64,000 nt of DNA, from contig NZ_CP179213.1 of the NCBI RefSeq assembly GCF_051201685.1, forward strand, positions 3,410,001-3,474,000, given 5' to 3'. Numbering within the stretch: the stretch's first letter is position 1; every line of letters starts with the position of its first letter. The translations under genes were made by a program, and so were the position numbers. The notes beneath the pieces were generated by a model. That model did no database searches, had not been told where the DNA came from, and saw only the letters and a list, made by a program, of their open reading frames with translations. Source of the stretch: Luminiphilus sp051201685 (GTDB lineage: Bacteria; Pseudomonadota; Gammaproteobacteria; Pseudomonadales; Halieaceae). Of this stretch, positions 15,870 to 24,693 are shown piece after piece.

Positions 15870-17408
15870 TTAATTTTCGGACGCTGCCTTAGGCTTGAGA
15901 TAGGCCTCATAGGCGGGATTATTGGTTTCTTCCCAATGGGGATAACCCACATCGGCTAGCACTTTTAACAGGGCGGAACGACGACCATCTGCCAGCCTGA
16001 ACCCGACCAGGATTCTGCCGTAAGCCGCCCCATGATTGCGGTAATGAAACAAAGAAATATCAAAATCATTACCCAGGGCGTTTAAAAACTTGAGTAGGGC
16101 CCCGGGCCGCTCGGGGAACTGGACTCTGAAAACCAACTCATCATCTAAGGTCGAAGAGGCCTGACCACCCACCATGTGCCTCACATGGAGTTTGGCGGTC
16201 TCGTTATCTGTCAGGTTGTCGATCGAATACCCTTTTTTCTCAAGCTTTTGAGTCAATTGCTGCAAGTCTGTGCTGTTCGGGGTTACTGACAACCCAACAA
16301 AAACCTGTGCCGCACGATTATCAACATAGCGATAGTTAAACTCTGTGATATTGCGTTTACCCAGCTCACTGCAAAATCGGCGGAAAGCTCCGGCACGCTC
16401 AGGAATAGTGACCGAAATAACAGCCTCTCTGCGCTCACCTATTTCCGTGCGCTCAGAGATGTAACGCAACCGATCAAAATTCATATTGGCGCCACTCACA
16501 GTAGCCGCCATGGTTGCCCCCCGGATACCGTGCTCCTCTGCGTATTTCTTCATGCCCGCCACCGCTAACGCCCCTGCGGGTTCAGCAATGGCACGCGTAT
16601 CCTCGAAAATGTCTTTGACACCAGCGCATATTTCATCGGTACTCACGGTAATAATGTCGGTGACGTGACTTTTGATAAGACGCAAAGTTTCTTTACCCGC
16701 TTGTGCGACTGCACAGCCATCGGCAAACAACCCAACTTCCCGTAGCCGAACGCGCCGACCCTTATCAAGGGCCGCGCGCACGCAGGCGGCGTCCTCAGGC
16801 TCAACACCGATAATTTGAGTTTTAGGCCAGACGTAACGCAAGTAGGTGGCCATCCCTGCGATCAATCCACCACCACCCACGCACACAAACACGTAATCCA
16901 AAGGCGCCGGCGCCTGCCGTGTTAACTCCACAGCAACCGTGCCCTGACCTGCAATTACATCTGGGTCATCGAAAGGATGGAGGAAGGTCATGCCCTCGGC
17001 ATCAACGATTTCAGCTGCAAGGTGGGCAGCTTCATCAAACGTATCGCCGTGCAAGACAACCGAAGCGCCATAGTTGCGCACCGCCTCTACCTTAATAGCG
17101 GGCGTAGTTACCGGCATCACTATCTTGGCTTTGACGGATAACTTCTGGGCGGCTAGTGCGACCCCCTGAGCATGATTACCGGCAGAGGCCGCTACCACAC
17201 CTCGGCGGCGAGCAGCCTCATCGAGGTTCACCATCTTGTTATAGGCACCACGCAGTTTGAATGAAAAAACTGGCTGCAGATCTTCTCGCTTCAAAAATAT
17301 CTGATTACCCCATCGACGCGTCATCAACGGCGCAGCGCTCAAAGGCGTTTCATGAGCAACGTCATATACGCGCGCATTTAGGATTCGTTTGATGTAAGCA
17401 TCTGTCAT
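15870..17408 (-). CDS. ilvA: Threonine ammonia-lyase, biosynthetic
   Basis: PLP enzyme making 2-oxobutanoate from threonine, the first step to isoleucine. 512 residues from ATG 17408 (MTDAYIKRILNARVYDVA); the ORF extends upstream to 17513, but family alignment favours this start. PLP lysine K51 is in VFSFKLRGAYNKM, with SAGNHAQGVA and the glycine loop CVGGGGLIAG. Two ACT-like regulatory domains follow (about 330-400 and 425-495), so isoleucine feedback is expected. Divergent from tktA across 141 bp. Confidence 0.95.
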   Translation of the reverse strand: MTDAYIKRILNARVYDVAHETPLSAAPLMTRRWGNQIFLKREDLQPVFSFKLRGAYNKMVNLDEAARRRGVVAASAGNHAQGVALAAQKLSVKAKIVMPVTTPAIKVEAVRNYGASVVLHGDTFDEAAHLAAEIVDAEGMTFLHPFDDPDVIAGQGTVAVELTRQAPAPLDYVFVCVGGGGLIAGMATYLRYVWPKTQIIGVEPEDAACVRAALDKGRRVRLREVGLFADGCAVAQAGKETLRLIKSHVTDIITVSTDEICAGVKDIFEDTRAIAEPAGALAVAGMKKYAEEHGIRGATMAATVSGANMNFDRLRYISERTEIGERREAVISVTIPERAGAFRRFCSELGKRNITEFNYRYVDNRAAQVFVGLSVTPNSTDLQQLTQKLEKKGYSIDNLTDNETAKLHVRHMVGGQASSTLDDELVFRVQFPERPGALLKFLNALGNDFDISLFHYRNHGAAYGRILVGFRLADGRRSALLKVLADVGYPHWEETNNPAYEAYLKPKAASEN

Positions 17409-17549
17409 GGCGGCTTTCCCGCAGGAGTCGAGGGGTGATAATACGTGCAAATAGACAATTACGTCATGATGAGGGCGAGTTTCATTTGCTCGGAAACGTT
17501 CCATCGCCGACAATACGTCTTTTGCCCTTGTTAGCTCGCCGGAGTCAAT

Positions 17550-19550
17550 ATGACGTCACGCTTGGAACTCGCCAATGCCATCAGGGCGTTAAGTATGGAT
17601 GCTGTGCAAGCGGCGAACAGCGGCCACCCCGGCGCCCCCATGGGTATGGCTGACATCGCAGAAGTGCTTTGGAATGGCTATCTGAAACACAACCCCACTA
17701 ATCCCGACTGGCCTGACCGTGATCGTTTTGTGCTCTCTAATGGCCACGGCTCCATGCTGCTCTACAGCTTGCTCCATCTCTCGGGGTACGATTTAACCAT
17801 CGAGGATCTTAAGAATTTTCGCCAATTTCATGCCAAAACCGCAGGTCACCCTGAATATGGCTATGCACCCGGCGTAGAAACCACGACAGGGCCTTTGGGG
17901 CAGGGTTTAGCCAATGCCGTAGGTATGGCACTTGCCGAAAAAACCCTCGCCGCCCAATTCAACACCGAGCAACACCAACTGGTTGATCACCGAACCTGGG
18001 CCTTCCTTGGGGATGGCTGCCTTATGGAAGGAATCTCCCACGAGGCTTGCTCGCTGGCCGGAACACTTGGGCTAGGCAAACTCGTCGCGTTTTATGACGA
18101 TAACGGCATTTCCATAGACGGCGAAGTTACGGGGTGGTTTACCGACGATACTACCAAACGTTTCGAAAGTTATGGCTGGCAAGTCATTCCAAATATCGAC
18201 GGCCACGACCACGCCAGCATAAGCGCTGCGATCGATCTCGCGCTTGAGAATGACAGCAAACCCACCCTCATTTGCTGCCGCACCATTATCGGCAAAGGTG
18301 CACCGAATAAGCAGGGCACAGAATCCTGCCACGGTGCTCCCTTGGGCGCCGACGAGATTACGGCGACTCGCGCTGCGCTGGGCTGGGAGCACGGACCCTT
18401 TGAAATTCCCGAGGCCGTCTACGCTGGCTGGGACGCTCGAAGCCGTGGTGCCGAACAAGAACAAGAGTGGAAGGCGCGATTTGCAGACTTCGCCGATACG
18501 GCACCCGAGCAAGCCGAGGAACTAGCGCGCAGACTGCGAGGCGCTATTCCTGAAGAGTTTGAAACAAAAATCGATAATTACATTGCCCTGTGTGCCGAGA
18601 CCGGTGCTGACATAGCATCACGTAAGGCGTCTCAACAAACCCTGAATGCCCTCGGGCCCTTATTGCCCGAAATGCTGGGCGGCTCAGCAGATCTCGCTGG
18701 CTCCAACCTGACTCTCTGGCAAGGCTCCAAGGGAGTCACCGCAGCCGACGCGTCGGGGAACTACGTCTACTATGGTGTTCGCGAGTTCGCGATGTCTGCC
18801 ATGATGAACGGCATTGCACTGCACAAGGGCTTCATCCCTTACGGCGCGACCTTCCTGATCTTTATGGAGTACGCCAGAAATGCCGTGCGTATGGCGGCGC
18901 TTATGCGCCAGCGAGTGATTTTTGTATACACCCATGATTCGATAGGCCTTGGCGAAGATGGCCCCACGCATCAACCTGTCGAGCAGCTTACGGCTCTGCG
19001 TAGCACGCCTAACCTCGAGACTTGGCGACCCTGCGATACCGTGGAGTCAGCCGTTGCATGGAAGATGGCGATAATGCGCGATGAGGGGCCAGCGGCGCTG
19101 ATCTTTTCACGCCAGACACTGCCCCATCAGTACCGTGCCGAGGAGGATCTCAAAGAAATAGAACGTGGCGGCTACACTCTCATCTCAGAAGTTGGTGAGT
19201 TGGACGCCATCATTATCGCGACCGGTTCAGAAGTGAGCCTTGCGGTATCAGCTGCCCAATCCCTCGCCGAAAAGGGTCGAGGCATTCGAGTCGTGTCCAT
19301 GCCCTGTGCCGAACGCTTTATGGCTCAAGACGTTACCTATCGTGAATCCGTTCTGCCGAGTGACATACTGGCACGGGTTGCGGTAGAGGCTGCTCACGCC
19401 GACTATTGGTATAAGTTTGTTGGTCTCGATGGCCAAGTAGTGGGCATGCAAAGTTTCGGCGAATCTGCACCCGGAGGGGAGCTGATGGCGCATTTCGGTT
19501 TTACCGTTGAAAACGTTATTGCCGCTGTAGAGGATGTGTTTCTCGACTAA
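17550..19550 (+). CDS. tktA: Transketolase
   Basis: TPP enzyme of the pentose phosphate pathway. 666 residues, normal length. It opens LANAIRALSMDAVQAANSGHPGAP, the TPP/Mg motif is GDGCLMEGISHEA with the following DDN, and the pyrimidine domain has DSIGLGEDGPTHQPVEQ. GGAG seven bases before ATG 17550. It heads tktA-epd-pgk-fba, linking pentose phosphates and the erythrose-4-phosphate branch (PLP synthesis) to lower gluconeogenesis. Confidence 0.96.
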   Translation: MTSRLELANAIRALSMDAVQAANSGHPGAPMGMADIAEVLWNGYLKHNPTNPDWPDRDRFVLSNGHGSMLLYSLLHLSGYDLTIEDLKNFRQFHAKTAGHPEYGYAPGVETTTGPLGQGLANAVGMALAEKTLAAQFNTEQHQLVDHRTWAFLGDGCLMEGISHEACSLAGTLGLGKLVAFYDDNGISIDGEVTGWFTDDTTKRFESYGWQVIPNIDGHDHASISAAIDLALENDSKPTLICCRTIIGKGAPNKQGTESCHGAPLGADEITATRAALGWEHGPFEIPEAVYAGWDARSRGAEQEQEWKARFADFADTAPEQAEELARRLRGAIPEEFETKIDNYIALCAETGADIASRKASQQTLNALGPLLPEMLGGSADLAGSNLTLWQGSKGVTAADASGNYVYYGVREFAMSAMMNGIALHKGFIPYGATFLIFMEYARNAVRMAALMRQRVIFVYTHDSIGLGEDGPTHQPVEQLTALRSTPNLETWRPCDTVESAVAWKMAIMRDEGPAALIFSRQTLPHQYRAEEDLKEIERGGYTLISEVGELDAIIIATGSEVSLAVSAAQSLAEKGRGIRVVSMPCAERFMAQDVTYRESVLPSDILARVAVEAAHADYWYKFVGLDGQVVGMQSFGESAPGGELMAHFGFTVENVIAAVEDVFLD

Positions 19551-19577
19551 CGCTCGCTGATTCAGACACAGATTCCC

Positions 19578-20603
19578 GTGAACCAACGCATAGCGATTAA
19601 TGGCTTTGGGCGCATAGGACGCACCGTTTTACGCGCCTGGACGGCGAGGGCAGCGCTGCACGAAACCGTTGAAATCGCCGCCATCAACGAAATCGCCGAC
19701 CCGGAGACCGTGGCGCATCTGGCTAGATACGACTCAACACATGGTCGCTTTCCCGGTACGATCGCCCGCACAGATAAATCCCTACAGGTTAATGGACAGC
19801 CCATGTCGCTGCTGCGAGAAACCCGCATCGATAATCTCCCGTGGCGAGATCTAGACATCGATCTTGTCATCGAGAGCACTGGGGCGTTTAGCGACCGCAT
19901 CACGGCAGAACAACACATTAGCAGTGGCGCGCGCCGAGTTTTGTTCTCCCAACCCGCGCAGCCCGATGTTGACGCCACCATAGTTTGGGGACTTAACCAA
20001 TCAGAGCTTCAGGCTGACCACCGCGTTATTTCGGCAGGGTCTTGCACCACCAACGCGCTTTGCCCGGTGTTAAAAATTATCGACGATACTTTCGGCATTG
20101 AGGCAGGCACGATCACTACCGTCCACTCGGCAATGAATGATCAACCCGTACTGGATGCTTACCACCACACCGACCTGCGCAAAACCCGAGCCGCTTTTCA
20201 TTCAATTATTCCAGTCGACACCGAGCTTGCGGTGGGAATTCCTAGAATCTTACCCAAGCTGACCAATAAACTTACGGCCCATGCACTCCGCGTGCCGATA
20301 CTCAACGTCTCAGCGCTTGATATAACCCTGCAAACCCGAAGCAGCTGTGACGCCTCCGGGGTAAATGGCGCGCTAATGGCCGCCGCCGAAAGCAGTCTTA
20401 TGGGAGTTCTTGGGATTGCTACGGAGCCTTTAGCCTCCTGCGACTTTAACGGTGAGAGCTGTTCCGGTGTGGTCGATGCCAGTCAGACCCAGGTTGCGGG
20501 AGACCGCTTGGTCAAAATACTGGTTTGGTTCGACAATGAATGGGCCTATGCCCAGCGGCTGCTCGATATTATTCAACACGTGGGTGCGCTCGACAAACGC
20601 TGA
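19578..20603 (+). CDS. epd: D-erythrose-4-phosphate dehydrogenase (GapA-like)
   Basis: 341-residue GAPDH-family protein. The NAD fold begins INGFGRIGRTVLRAW. The catalytic region is SAGSCTTN, with the first two variable residues changed from the GAPDH norm SNASCTTN but the catalytic Cys kept. The segment TVHSAMNDQPVLDAYHHTDLR closely resembles E. coli Epd rather than GapA. It oxidises erythrose-4-phosphate for pyridoxal phosphate synthesis. GTG start at 19578. A GAPDH role in gluconeogenesis is possible because pgk and fba follow directly. Confidence 0.86.
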   Translation: MNQRIAINGFGRIGRTVLRAWTARAALHETVEIAAINEIADPETVAHLARYDSTHGRFPGTIARTDKSLQVNGQPMSLLRETRIDNLPWRDLDIDLVIESTGAFSDRITAEQHISSGARRVLFSQPAQPDVDATIVWGLNQSELQADHRVISAGSCTTNALCPVLKIIDDTFGIEAGTITTVHSAMNDQPVLDAYHHTDLRKTRAAFHSIIPVDTELAVGIPRILPKLTNKLTAHALRVPILNVSALDITLQTRSSCDASGVNGALMAAAESSLMGVLGIATEPLASCDFNGESCSGVVDASQTQVAGDRLVKILVWFDNEWAYAQRLLDIIQHVGALDKR

Positions 20604-20623
20604 AACCCAATCTGGAGTCTGCA

Positions 20624-21778
20624 ATGAAGTTAATGCACGAGCTTGATCTCAGGGGCAAGCGGGTACTGATCCGCGAAGACCTCAATGTGCCCATTAAAGA
20701 TGGTCAAGTCACCAGCGACGCGCGCCTGTTGGCAACACTTCCCACCATTCAACAAGCGATAGCGTCTGGCGCGGCCGTTATGCTGATGTCCCATTTAGGA
20801 CGACCCGAGGAGGGTGCCTGGGACGCACAGTTTTCGCTGGCACCTGTGGCTCACCGCTTGACTGAACTTTTAGGCGTCGATGTAGTGCTGGTCAAAGACT
20901 GGGAGCATGCGACCCCCCAACCAGGCCAGATTCTTTTACTTGAAAACGTGCGTTTCAACTCAGGAGAGAAGAAAAACACCGAGGCCCTCTCCCAGCGCTA
21001 TGCTGCACTGTGCGATATCTTCGTTATGGACGCCTTCGGCACTGCCCATCGGGCACAGGCATCGACCCATGGCGTTGCCCAATTTGCTGCCCAAGCCTGC
21101 GCCGGACCGCTACTTGCCGCGGAGCTATCGGCTCTAAAAAGTGCATTGGCGCAGCCTGCGCGGCCCATGCTTGCCATTGTCGGTGGGTCTAAAGTGTCGA
21201 CCAAGCTCGCCGTGCTCGAACAGTTGGCAGAGACCTGTGACAGCCTCATTGTCGGCGGTGGCATCGCCAATACCTTCCTTGCGGCGGCGGGTTACCCCGT
21301 GGGTTGCTCACTTCATGAGCCGGACCTTATCGATACAGCACGAGAGCTCTTGCAAAAGAGCCATATCCCATTACCCATCGATGTCGTTGTAGCGAAAACG
21401 TTTAGTGAAGACGCCACCGCCACACTTAAACTAGCTAGTGATGTAGCCGCAGACGACATGATCCTAGACGTGGGGCCGCAGTCGGCAGCCGCCATGGTAG
21501 AACAACTTAAACTGGCGGAGACGATTCTTTGGAATGGCCCGGTGGGCGTTTTTGAGTTTGAATCGTTTTCCCACGGGACTGCAGAGCTCGCCCGCGGGGT
21601 CGCAGCGTCCAAGGCTTTTTCTCTGGCCGGAGGGGGCGATACACTGGCTGCTATTGATCAATTTGGCGTGAGTGATCGGGTGTCCTATATCTCCACCGGA
21701 GGGGGCGCTTTTCTTGAGTATGTTGAAGGAAAGGTTTTACCCGCAGTTGCCATACTCGAGGAACGTGCTCACTCTTAA
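20624..21778 (+). CDS. pgk: Phosphoglycerate kinase
   Basis: Interconverts 1,3-bisphosphoglycerate and 3-phosphoglycerate. 384 residues from ATG 20624, with GGAG seven bases before; the open frame extends back to 20540 inside epd, but MKLMHELDLRGKRVLIREDLNVP is the true family N-terminus. MSHLGRPEEG, FVMDAFGTAHRAQAS and the nucleotide-side GGGDTLAAIDQFG are intact. Twenty bases after epd, in the same operon as fba. Confidence 0.97.
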   Translation: MKLMHELDLRGKRVLIREDLNVPIKDGQVTSDARLLATLPTIQQAIASGAAVMLMSHLGRPEEGAWDAQFSLAPVAHRLTELLGVDVVLVKDWEHATPQPGQILLLENVRFNSGEKKNTEALSQRYAALCDIFVMDAFGTAHRAQASTHGVAQFAAQACAGPLLAAELSALKSALAQPARPMLAIVGGSKVSTKLAVLEQLAETCDSLIVGGGIANTFLAAAGYPVGCSLHEPDLIDTARELLQKSHIPLPIDVVVAKTFSEDATATLKLASDVAADDMILDVGPQSAAAMVEQLKLAETILWNGPVGVFEFESFSHGTAELARGVAASKAFSLAGGGDTLAAIDQFGVSDRVSYISTGGGAFLEYVEGKVLPAVAILEERAHS

Positions 21779-21811
21779 GACTAATATTTACTGACAACAA
21801 ACCAGCAACTG

Positions 21812-21848
21812 CTTGGCAGCAGCTTCTTATTGCAGACAATCTGCCAAG
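21812..21848 (+). other. Stem-loop in the pgk-fba intergenic spacer
   Basis: CTTGGCAG (21812-21819) and CTGCCAAG (21841-21848) form an eight-pair stem with a 21-base loop in the 103-bp gap between pgk and fba, ending 33 bases before the fba start. No U-tract follows. It may be an mRNA processing or stability element that separates the two expression levels. Confidence 0.35.
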
Positions 21849-21881
21849 TAGGTGGCGATAGATACCACAGGAGAATTCAAC

Positions 21882-22931
21882 ATGGCACTGATAAGCCTCA
21901 GACAACTACTCGATCACGCAGCCGAATATCAGTACGGCGTACCCGCTTTCAACGTGAATAACCTCGAGCAGACCCGCGCCATTATGGAGGCCGCTGATGC
22001 CACGGATTCGCCGGTGATCATGCAGGCAAGTGCCGGAGCCCGAAAATATGCCGGAGCACCTTTTCTAAAAGCCCTTATGGATGCGGCCATGGAAGAATTT
22101 CCGCATATCCCGGTGTGCGTCCACCAAGACCATGGCACTTCAGCCGCGATTTGCCAGCGGTCAATTCAACTGGGCTTCAGCTCAGTGATGATGGACGGTT
22201 CTTTGGGTGAAGACGGCAAAACCCCGATGGACTATGACTACAATGCAGGCGTTACACGAACTGTCGTTGATATGGCCCACGCCTGCGGCGTATCCGTAGA
22301 AGGCGAGATTGGCTGCCTTGGGTCACTTGAAACCGGTGAGGCCGGTGAGGAAGATGGCATTGGTGCCGCGGGTAAACTCACCCACGAGCAAATGCTCACA
22401 GACCCTGAGGAAGCGGCCCAGTTTGTCGCTGACACCCATGTCGACGCCCTTGCCATTGCTTGCGGCACTAGCCATGGCGCTTACAAATTTACCCGTCCAC
22501 CCACCGATGACATTCTCGCCATTGACCGAATTAAAGCTATTCATAGTCGTATCCCAAAAACCCACCTCGTAATGCACGGGTCATCAGCGGTGCCTCAGGA
22601 CTGGCTCGCAGTTATTAACGAGTTTGGCGGCGAAATACCCGAAACCTATGGCGTTCCCGTGGAGCAAGTGGCGGAGGGCATCAAGCACGGTGTGCGGAAG
22701 GTCAACATTGATACTGATTTGCGTCTAGCCTCGACGGGGTCAATTCGCCAATTTTTAGCCCAAAATCCGACTGAGTTTGACCCCAGAAAGTATTTTCAAG
22801 CCAGCTTAGTGGCCATGCGCGATATTTGTATTGCACGTTACGAGGCTTTCGGCACCGCCGGTAATGCGTCAAAACTCAAACCCCTTTCCCTTGCGAAGGT
22901 TCAAGAAGCCTACAGCCAGGGGCTTTACTAA
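21882..22931 (+). CDS. fba: Class II fructose-bisphosphate aldolase (Calvin-cycle subtype)
   Basis: Zinc aldolase joining GAP and DHAP. 349 residues from ATG 21882, with AGGAG eight bases before; an upstream in-frame start at 21852 is less good. MALISLRQLLDHAAEYQYGVPAFNVNN is the Calvin-subtype N-terminus. CVHQDHGTSAA carries the catalytic Asp and first Zn ligand, and VMHGSSAVP, KHGVRKVNIDTDLRLA complete the active site. Last gene of the tktA-epd-pgk-fba run, separated from pgk by a spacer with a possible stem-loop. Confidence 0.96.
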   Translation: MALISLRQLLDHAAEYQYGVPAFNVNNLEQTRAIMEAADATDSPVIMQASAGARKYAGAPFLKALMDAAMEEFPHIPVCVHQDHGTSAAICQRSIQLGFSSVMMDGSLGEDGKTPMDYDYNAGVTRTVVDMAHACGVSVEGEIGCLGSLETGEAGEEDGIGAAGKLTHEQMLTDPEEAAQFVADTHVDALAIACGTSHGAYKFTRPPTDDILAIDRIKAIHSRIPKTHLVMHGSSAVPQDWLAVINEFGGEIPETYGVPVEQVAEGIKHGVRKVNIDTDLRLASTGSIRQFLAQNPTEFDPRKYFQASLVAMRDICIARYEAFGTAGNASKLKPLSLAKVQEAYSQGLY

Positions 22932-22934
22932 CGG

Positions 22935-23090
22935 TCAAAACCAGAATGTCAGGATCACGTCGTCGCGAACCCCACCGCCAACGGCTCCTTTCTCATCAGT
23001 AAAGAGCATTGGGCATGTCACCACGACCTCAGGAATAGGCGGCAGCTGGGATGGGGTGTTCGACAACCAAAATACGCCGGCTTTCAACAC
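22935..23090 (-). other. Unassigned short open frame in the gap after fba
   Basis: The 229-bp gap between fba and the sulfotransferase gene holds a 51-codon minus-strand frame from GTG 23090 (or TTG 23087) reading VLKAGVFWLSNTPSQLPP, a middle with VVVTCPMLFTDEKGAVGGG, and a hydrophobic end DDVILTFWF. It has no clear ribosome site and I recognise no family. The composition looks protein-like, so it could be the tail of a decayed exported protein. The plus strand is also open through much of this gap, which weakens the case. Confidence 0.25.
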
Positions 23091-23160
23091 AACCCCACAG
23101 GAACAGGGGCATCCACCCTCAAGCCAATAACTAACCTATGTGGTGCAATGACAACGCACT

Positions 23161-24609
23161 TTACTCAAGCCCCAGACTAGGGGGGGGGTCAGGGCTGTCT
23201 AACGCCTCACCAAAAATTCCGCGCAGCGGCCCATCATAGTTGCGCCAGCGCCCTTGTCTCGAAGTCGTTAAAGGCTCTCTCACCTGCCACACACTCGCCG
23301 TACGCACCGAGTTTGTGAGTTCGTGAAAGTTTAAACACTCGGGGTGCCATGGTGTCCCCAACCACGTGAATAAGGGCATTAGCTGCTCTTCTGGATCACT
23401 CACTAGCGCCTCATAACTGACACGATAAACACTTTTAGGGTGATTTTCGCACCAAAAGTCGGCAATTTTATGACAGAAGCGGATGTGTTCAGCAATAGCT
23501 TCGGGATTCGTTGCATAACCGTGCTGTGGATGTAGGCGCGTGCCAAAGATAGACACCAAGGTATCGCGCCAGTCGCGCTCGGTAATAACAAACTTGGCTT
23601 CAGGCAAAACTCTTTGAATGGTGGCCATATGAAATAGGTTGTCGGGGCGCTTATCGGTGGCGATTAACCCTGGCGCAATATTGCGGTCCCTCAAGTGCAG
23701 CTGCCATTGTTGGCGCAGCTTTGCGCACAGCTGTGTGTCGGGCAAACGACCCGGCGACACCATGCCCCCCCCCAAAGCATGAATCTGCCTGGGCCAAAAC
23801 TCCGATTCACCCAACGGGGCAAAACCCGGATGGGCAGCCAGTATCTGCTCCAGTAATGTCGAACCAGTGCGGAACAAACCAATAATAAACACGGGAATTT
23901 GCTGCTGTGGGTGCGGCGCAGTCGCGCCCGGAGTTATTCCCACCGTGGCGCCCACCGTTGTTGACTGCTGGGGGAGCACCTCGGTCAACTGGCTGGTCAA
24001 TTTTGACTGAACAGGTAACGCTTGCCAGGAAGGATAGGCCTTTTGATCAATGGTATTGGCGGCAATAAGGGCATCCCAAGCCGCGTCGTATTGCTCACCC
24101 TGTTCCTCGTACCGAGCCAGCGCCATCAGGGCGTCAGGATTTTTACCCTTAGCAAACCGACGCAAAGACTGAACGGCTGACGACGCTTCCGGTAACGTTA
24201 AGTTAGCTTCAACCCAACGGGCAATAGGATAGGCATCTCCCGGGGCAAGCCCAGCCGCCTGTTCAAAATATCGGCAGGCGGTCTCCCGATCACCCATTTG
24301 TTCTGCAATATGAGCTCGATTGAAAATTGCCGGATAGTATTGGGGATTCTGCAGTAAAGCCCGGTCAAGCCACTGTATTGCCGGCTCAATTTGCCCCAGA
24401 CGCTCTGAATATACCGATGCCATGTTTGACATGGCCTCTTCCGGGGATTCAATGCCAAAAGCTAAGGCCTGTTCATAAGCCTTCAAACTAGCCGCAAACA
24501 GGCCCACCTTCGTCGACCACCAGCCTAAATTGAACCAGGCGACAGCGTTGCTTGGCTGGCTCTGCGACTGTGCCAACCAGTGGCGGTATTGTTCCTGAGC
24601 TTCAGTCAT
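23161..24609 (-). CDS. TPR-containing sulfotransferase family protein
   Basis: 482 residues from ATG 24609. The N-terminal 200 or so residues are tetratricopeptide repeats (AWFNLGWWSTKVGLF..., AIFNRAHIAEQMGDRETA...). The C-terminal half is a PAPS-dependent sulfotransferase: the 5'-phosphosulfate loop GLFRTGSTLLEQIL at 244-257 and the 3'-phosphate region TERDWRDTLVSIF. It starts 18 bases below the U-tract of the receptor's terminator. TPR-sulfotransferases are often encoded beside TonB-dependent receptors in marine Proteobacteria; the acceptor substrate is unknown. No signal peptide is visible. Confidence 0.88.
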   Translation of the reverse strand: MTEAQEQYRHWLAQSQSQPSNAVAWFNLGWWSTKVGLFAASLKAYEQALAFGIESPEEAMSNMASVYSERLGQIEPAIQWLDRALLQNPQYYPAIFNRAHIAEQMGDRETACRYFEQAAGLAPGDAYPIARWVEANLTLPEASSAVQSLRRFAKGKNPDALMALARYEEQGEQYDAAWDALIAANTIDQKAYPSWQALPVQSKLTSQLTEVLPQQSTTVGATVGITPGATAPHPQQQIPVFIIGLFRTGSTLLEQILAAHPGFAPLGESEFWPRQIHALGGGMVSPGRLPDTQLCAKLRQQWQLHLRDRNIAPGLIATDKRPDNLFHMATIQRVLPEAKFVITERDWRDTLVSIFGTRLHPQHGYATNPEAIAEHIRFCHKIADFWCENHPKSVYRVSYEALVSDPEEQLMPLFTWLGTPWHPECLNFHELTNSVRTASVWQVREPLTTSRQGRWRNYDGPLRGIFGEALDSPDPPPSLGLE

Positions 24610-24627
24610 TTCAGAAAAATCCAAAGC

Positions 24628-24652
24628 AAAAAAAAGCGGGCCACTGGCCCGC
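24628..24652 (-). terminator. Rho-independent terminator of the TonB-dependent receptor gene
   Basis: On the minus strand GCGGGCC-AGT-GGCCCGC forms a perfect seven-pair GC stem followed by eight U residues, 42 bases after the receptor stop. The sulfotransferase ATG is 18 bases further on, so that gene needs read-through or its own promoter. Confidence 0.9.
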
Positions 24653-24693
24653 TTCTTATTGACGCAGCTTACGCTGCTTCGTTCAAGCCTTAC

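Noticed and set aside
17409..17549. Promoter pair for ilvA/tktA (TATTAT near 17438-17443)
   Set aside because: A -10-like hexamer is present, but no acceptable -35 at normal spacing; AATACGT copies nearby appear to be chance.
22831..23130. 99-codon plus-strand ORF overlapping the fba 3' end
   Set aside because: Overlaps fba by 100 bases in another frame; composition looks like a shadow.
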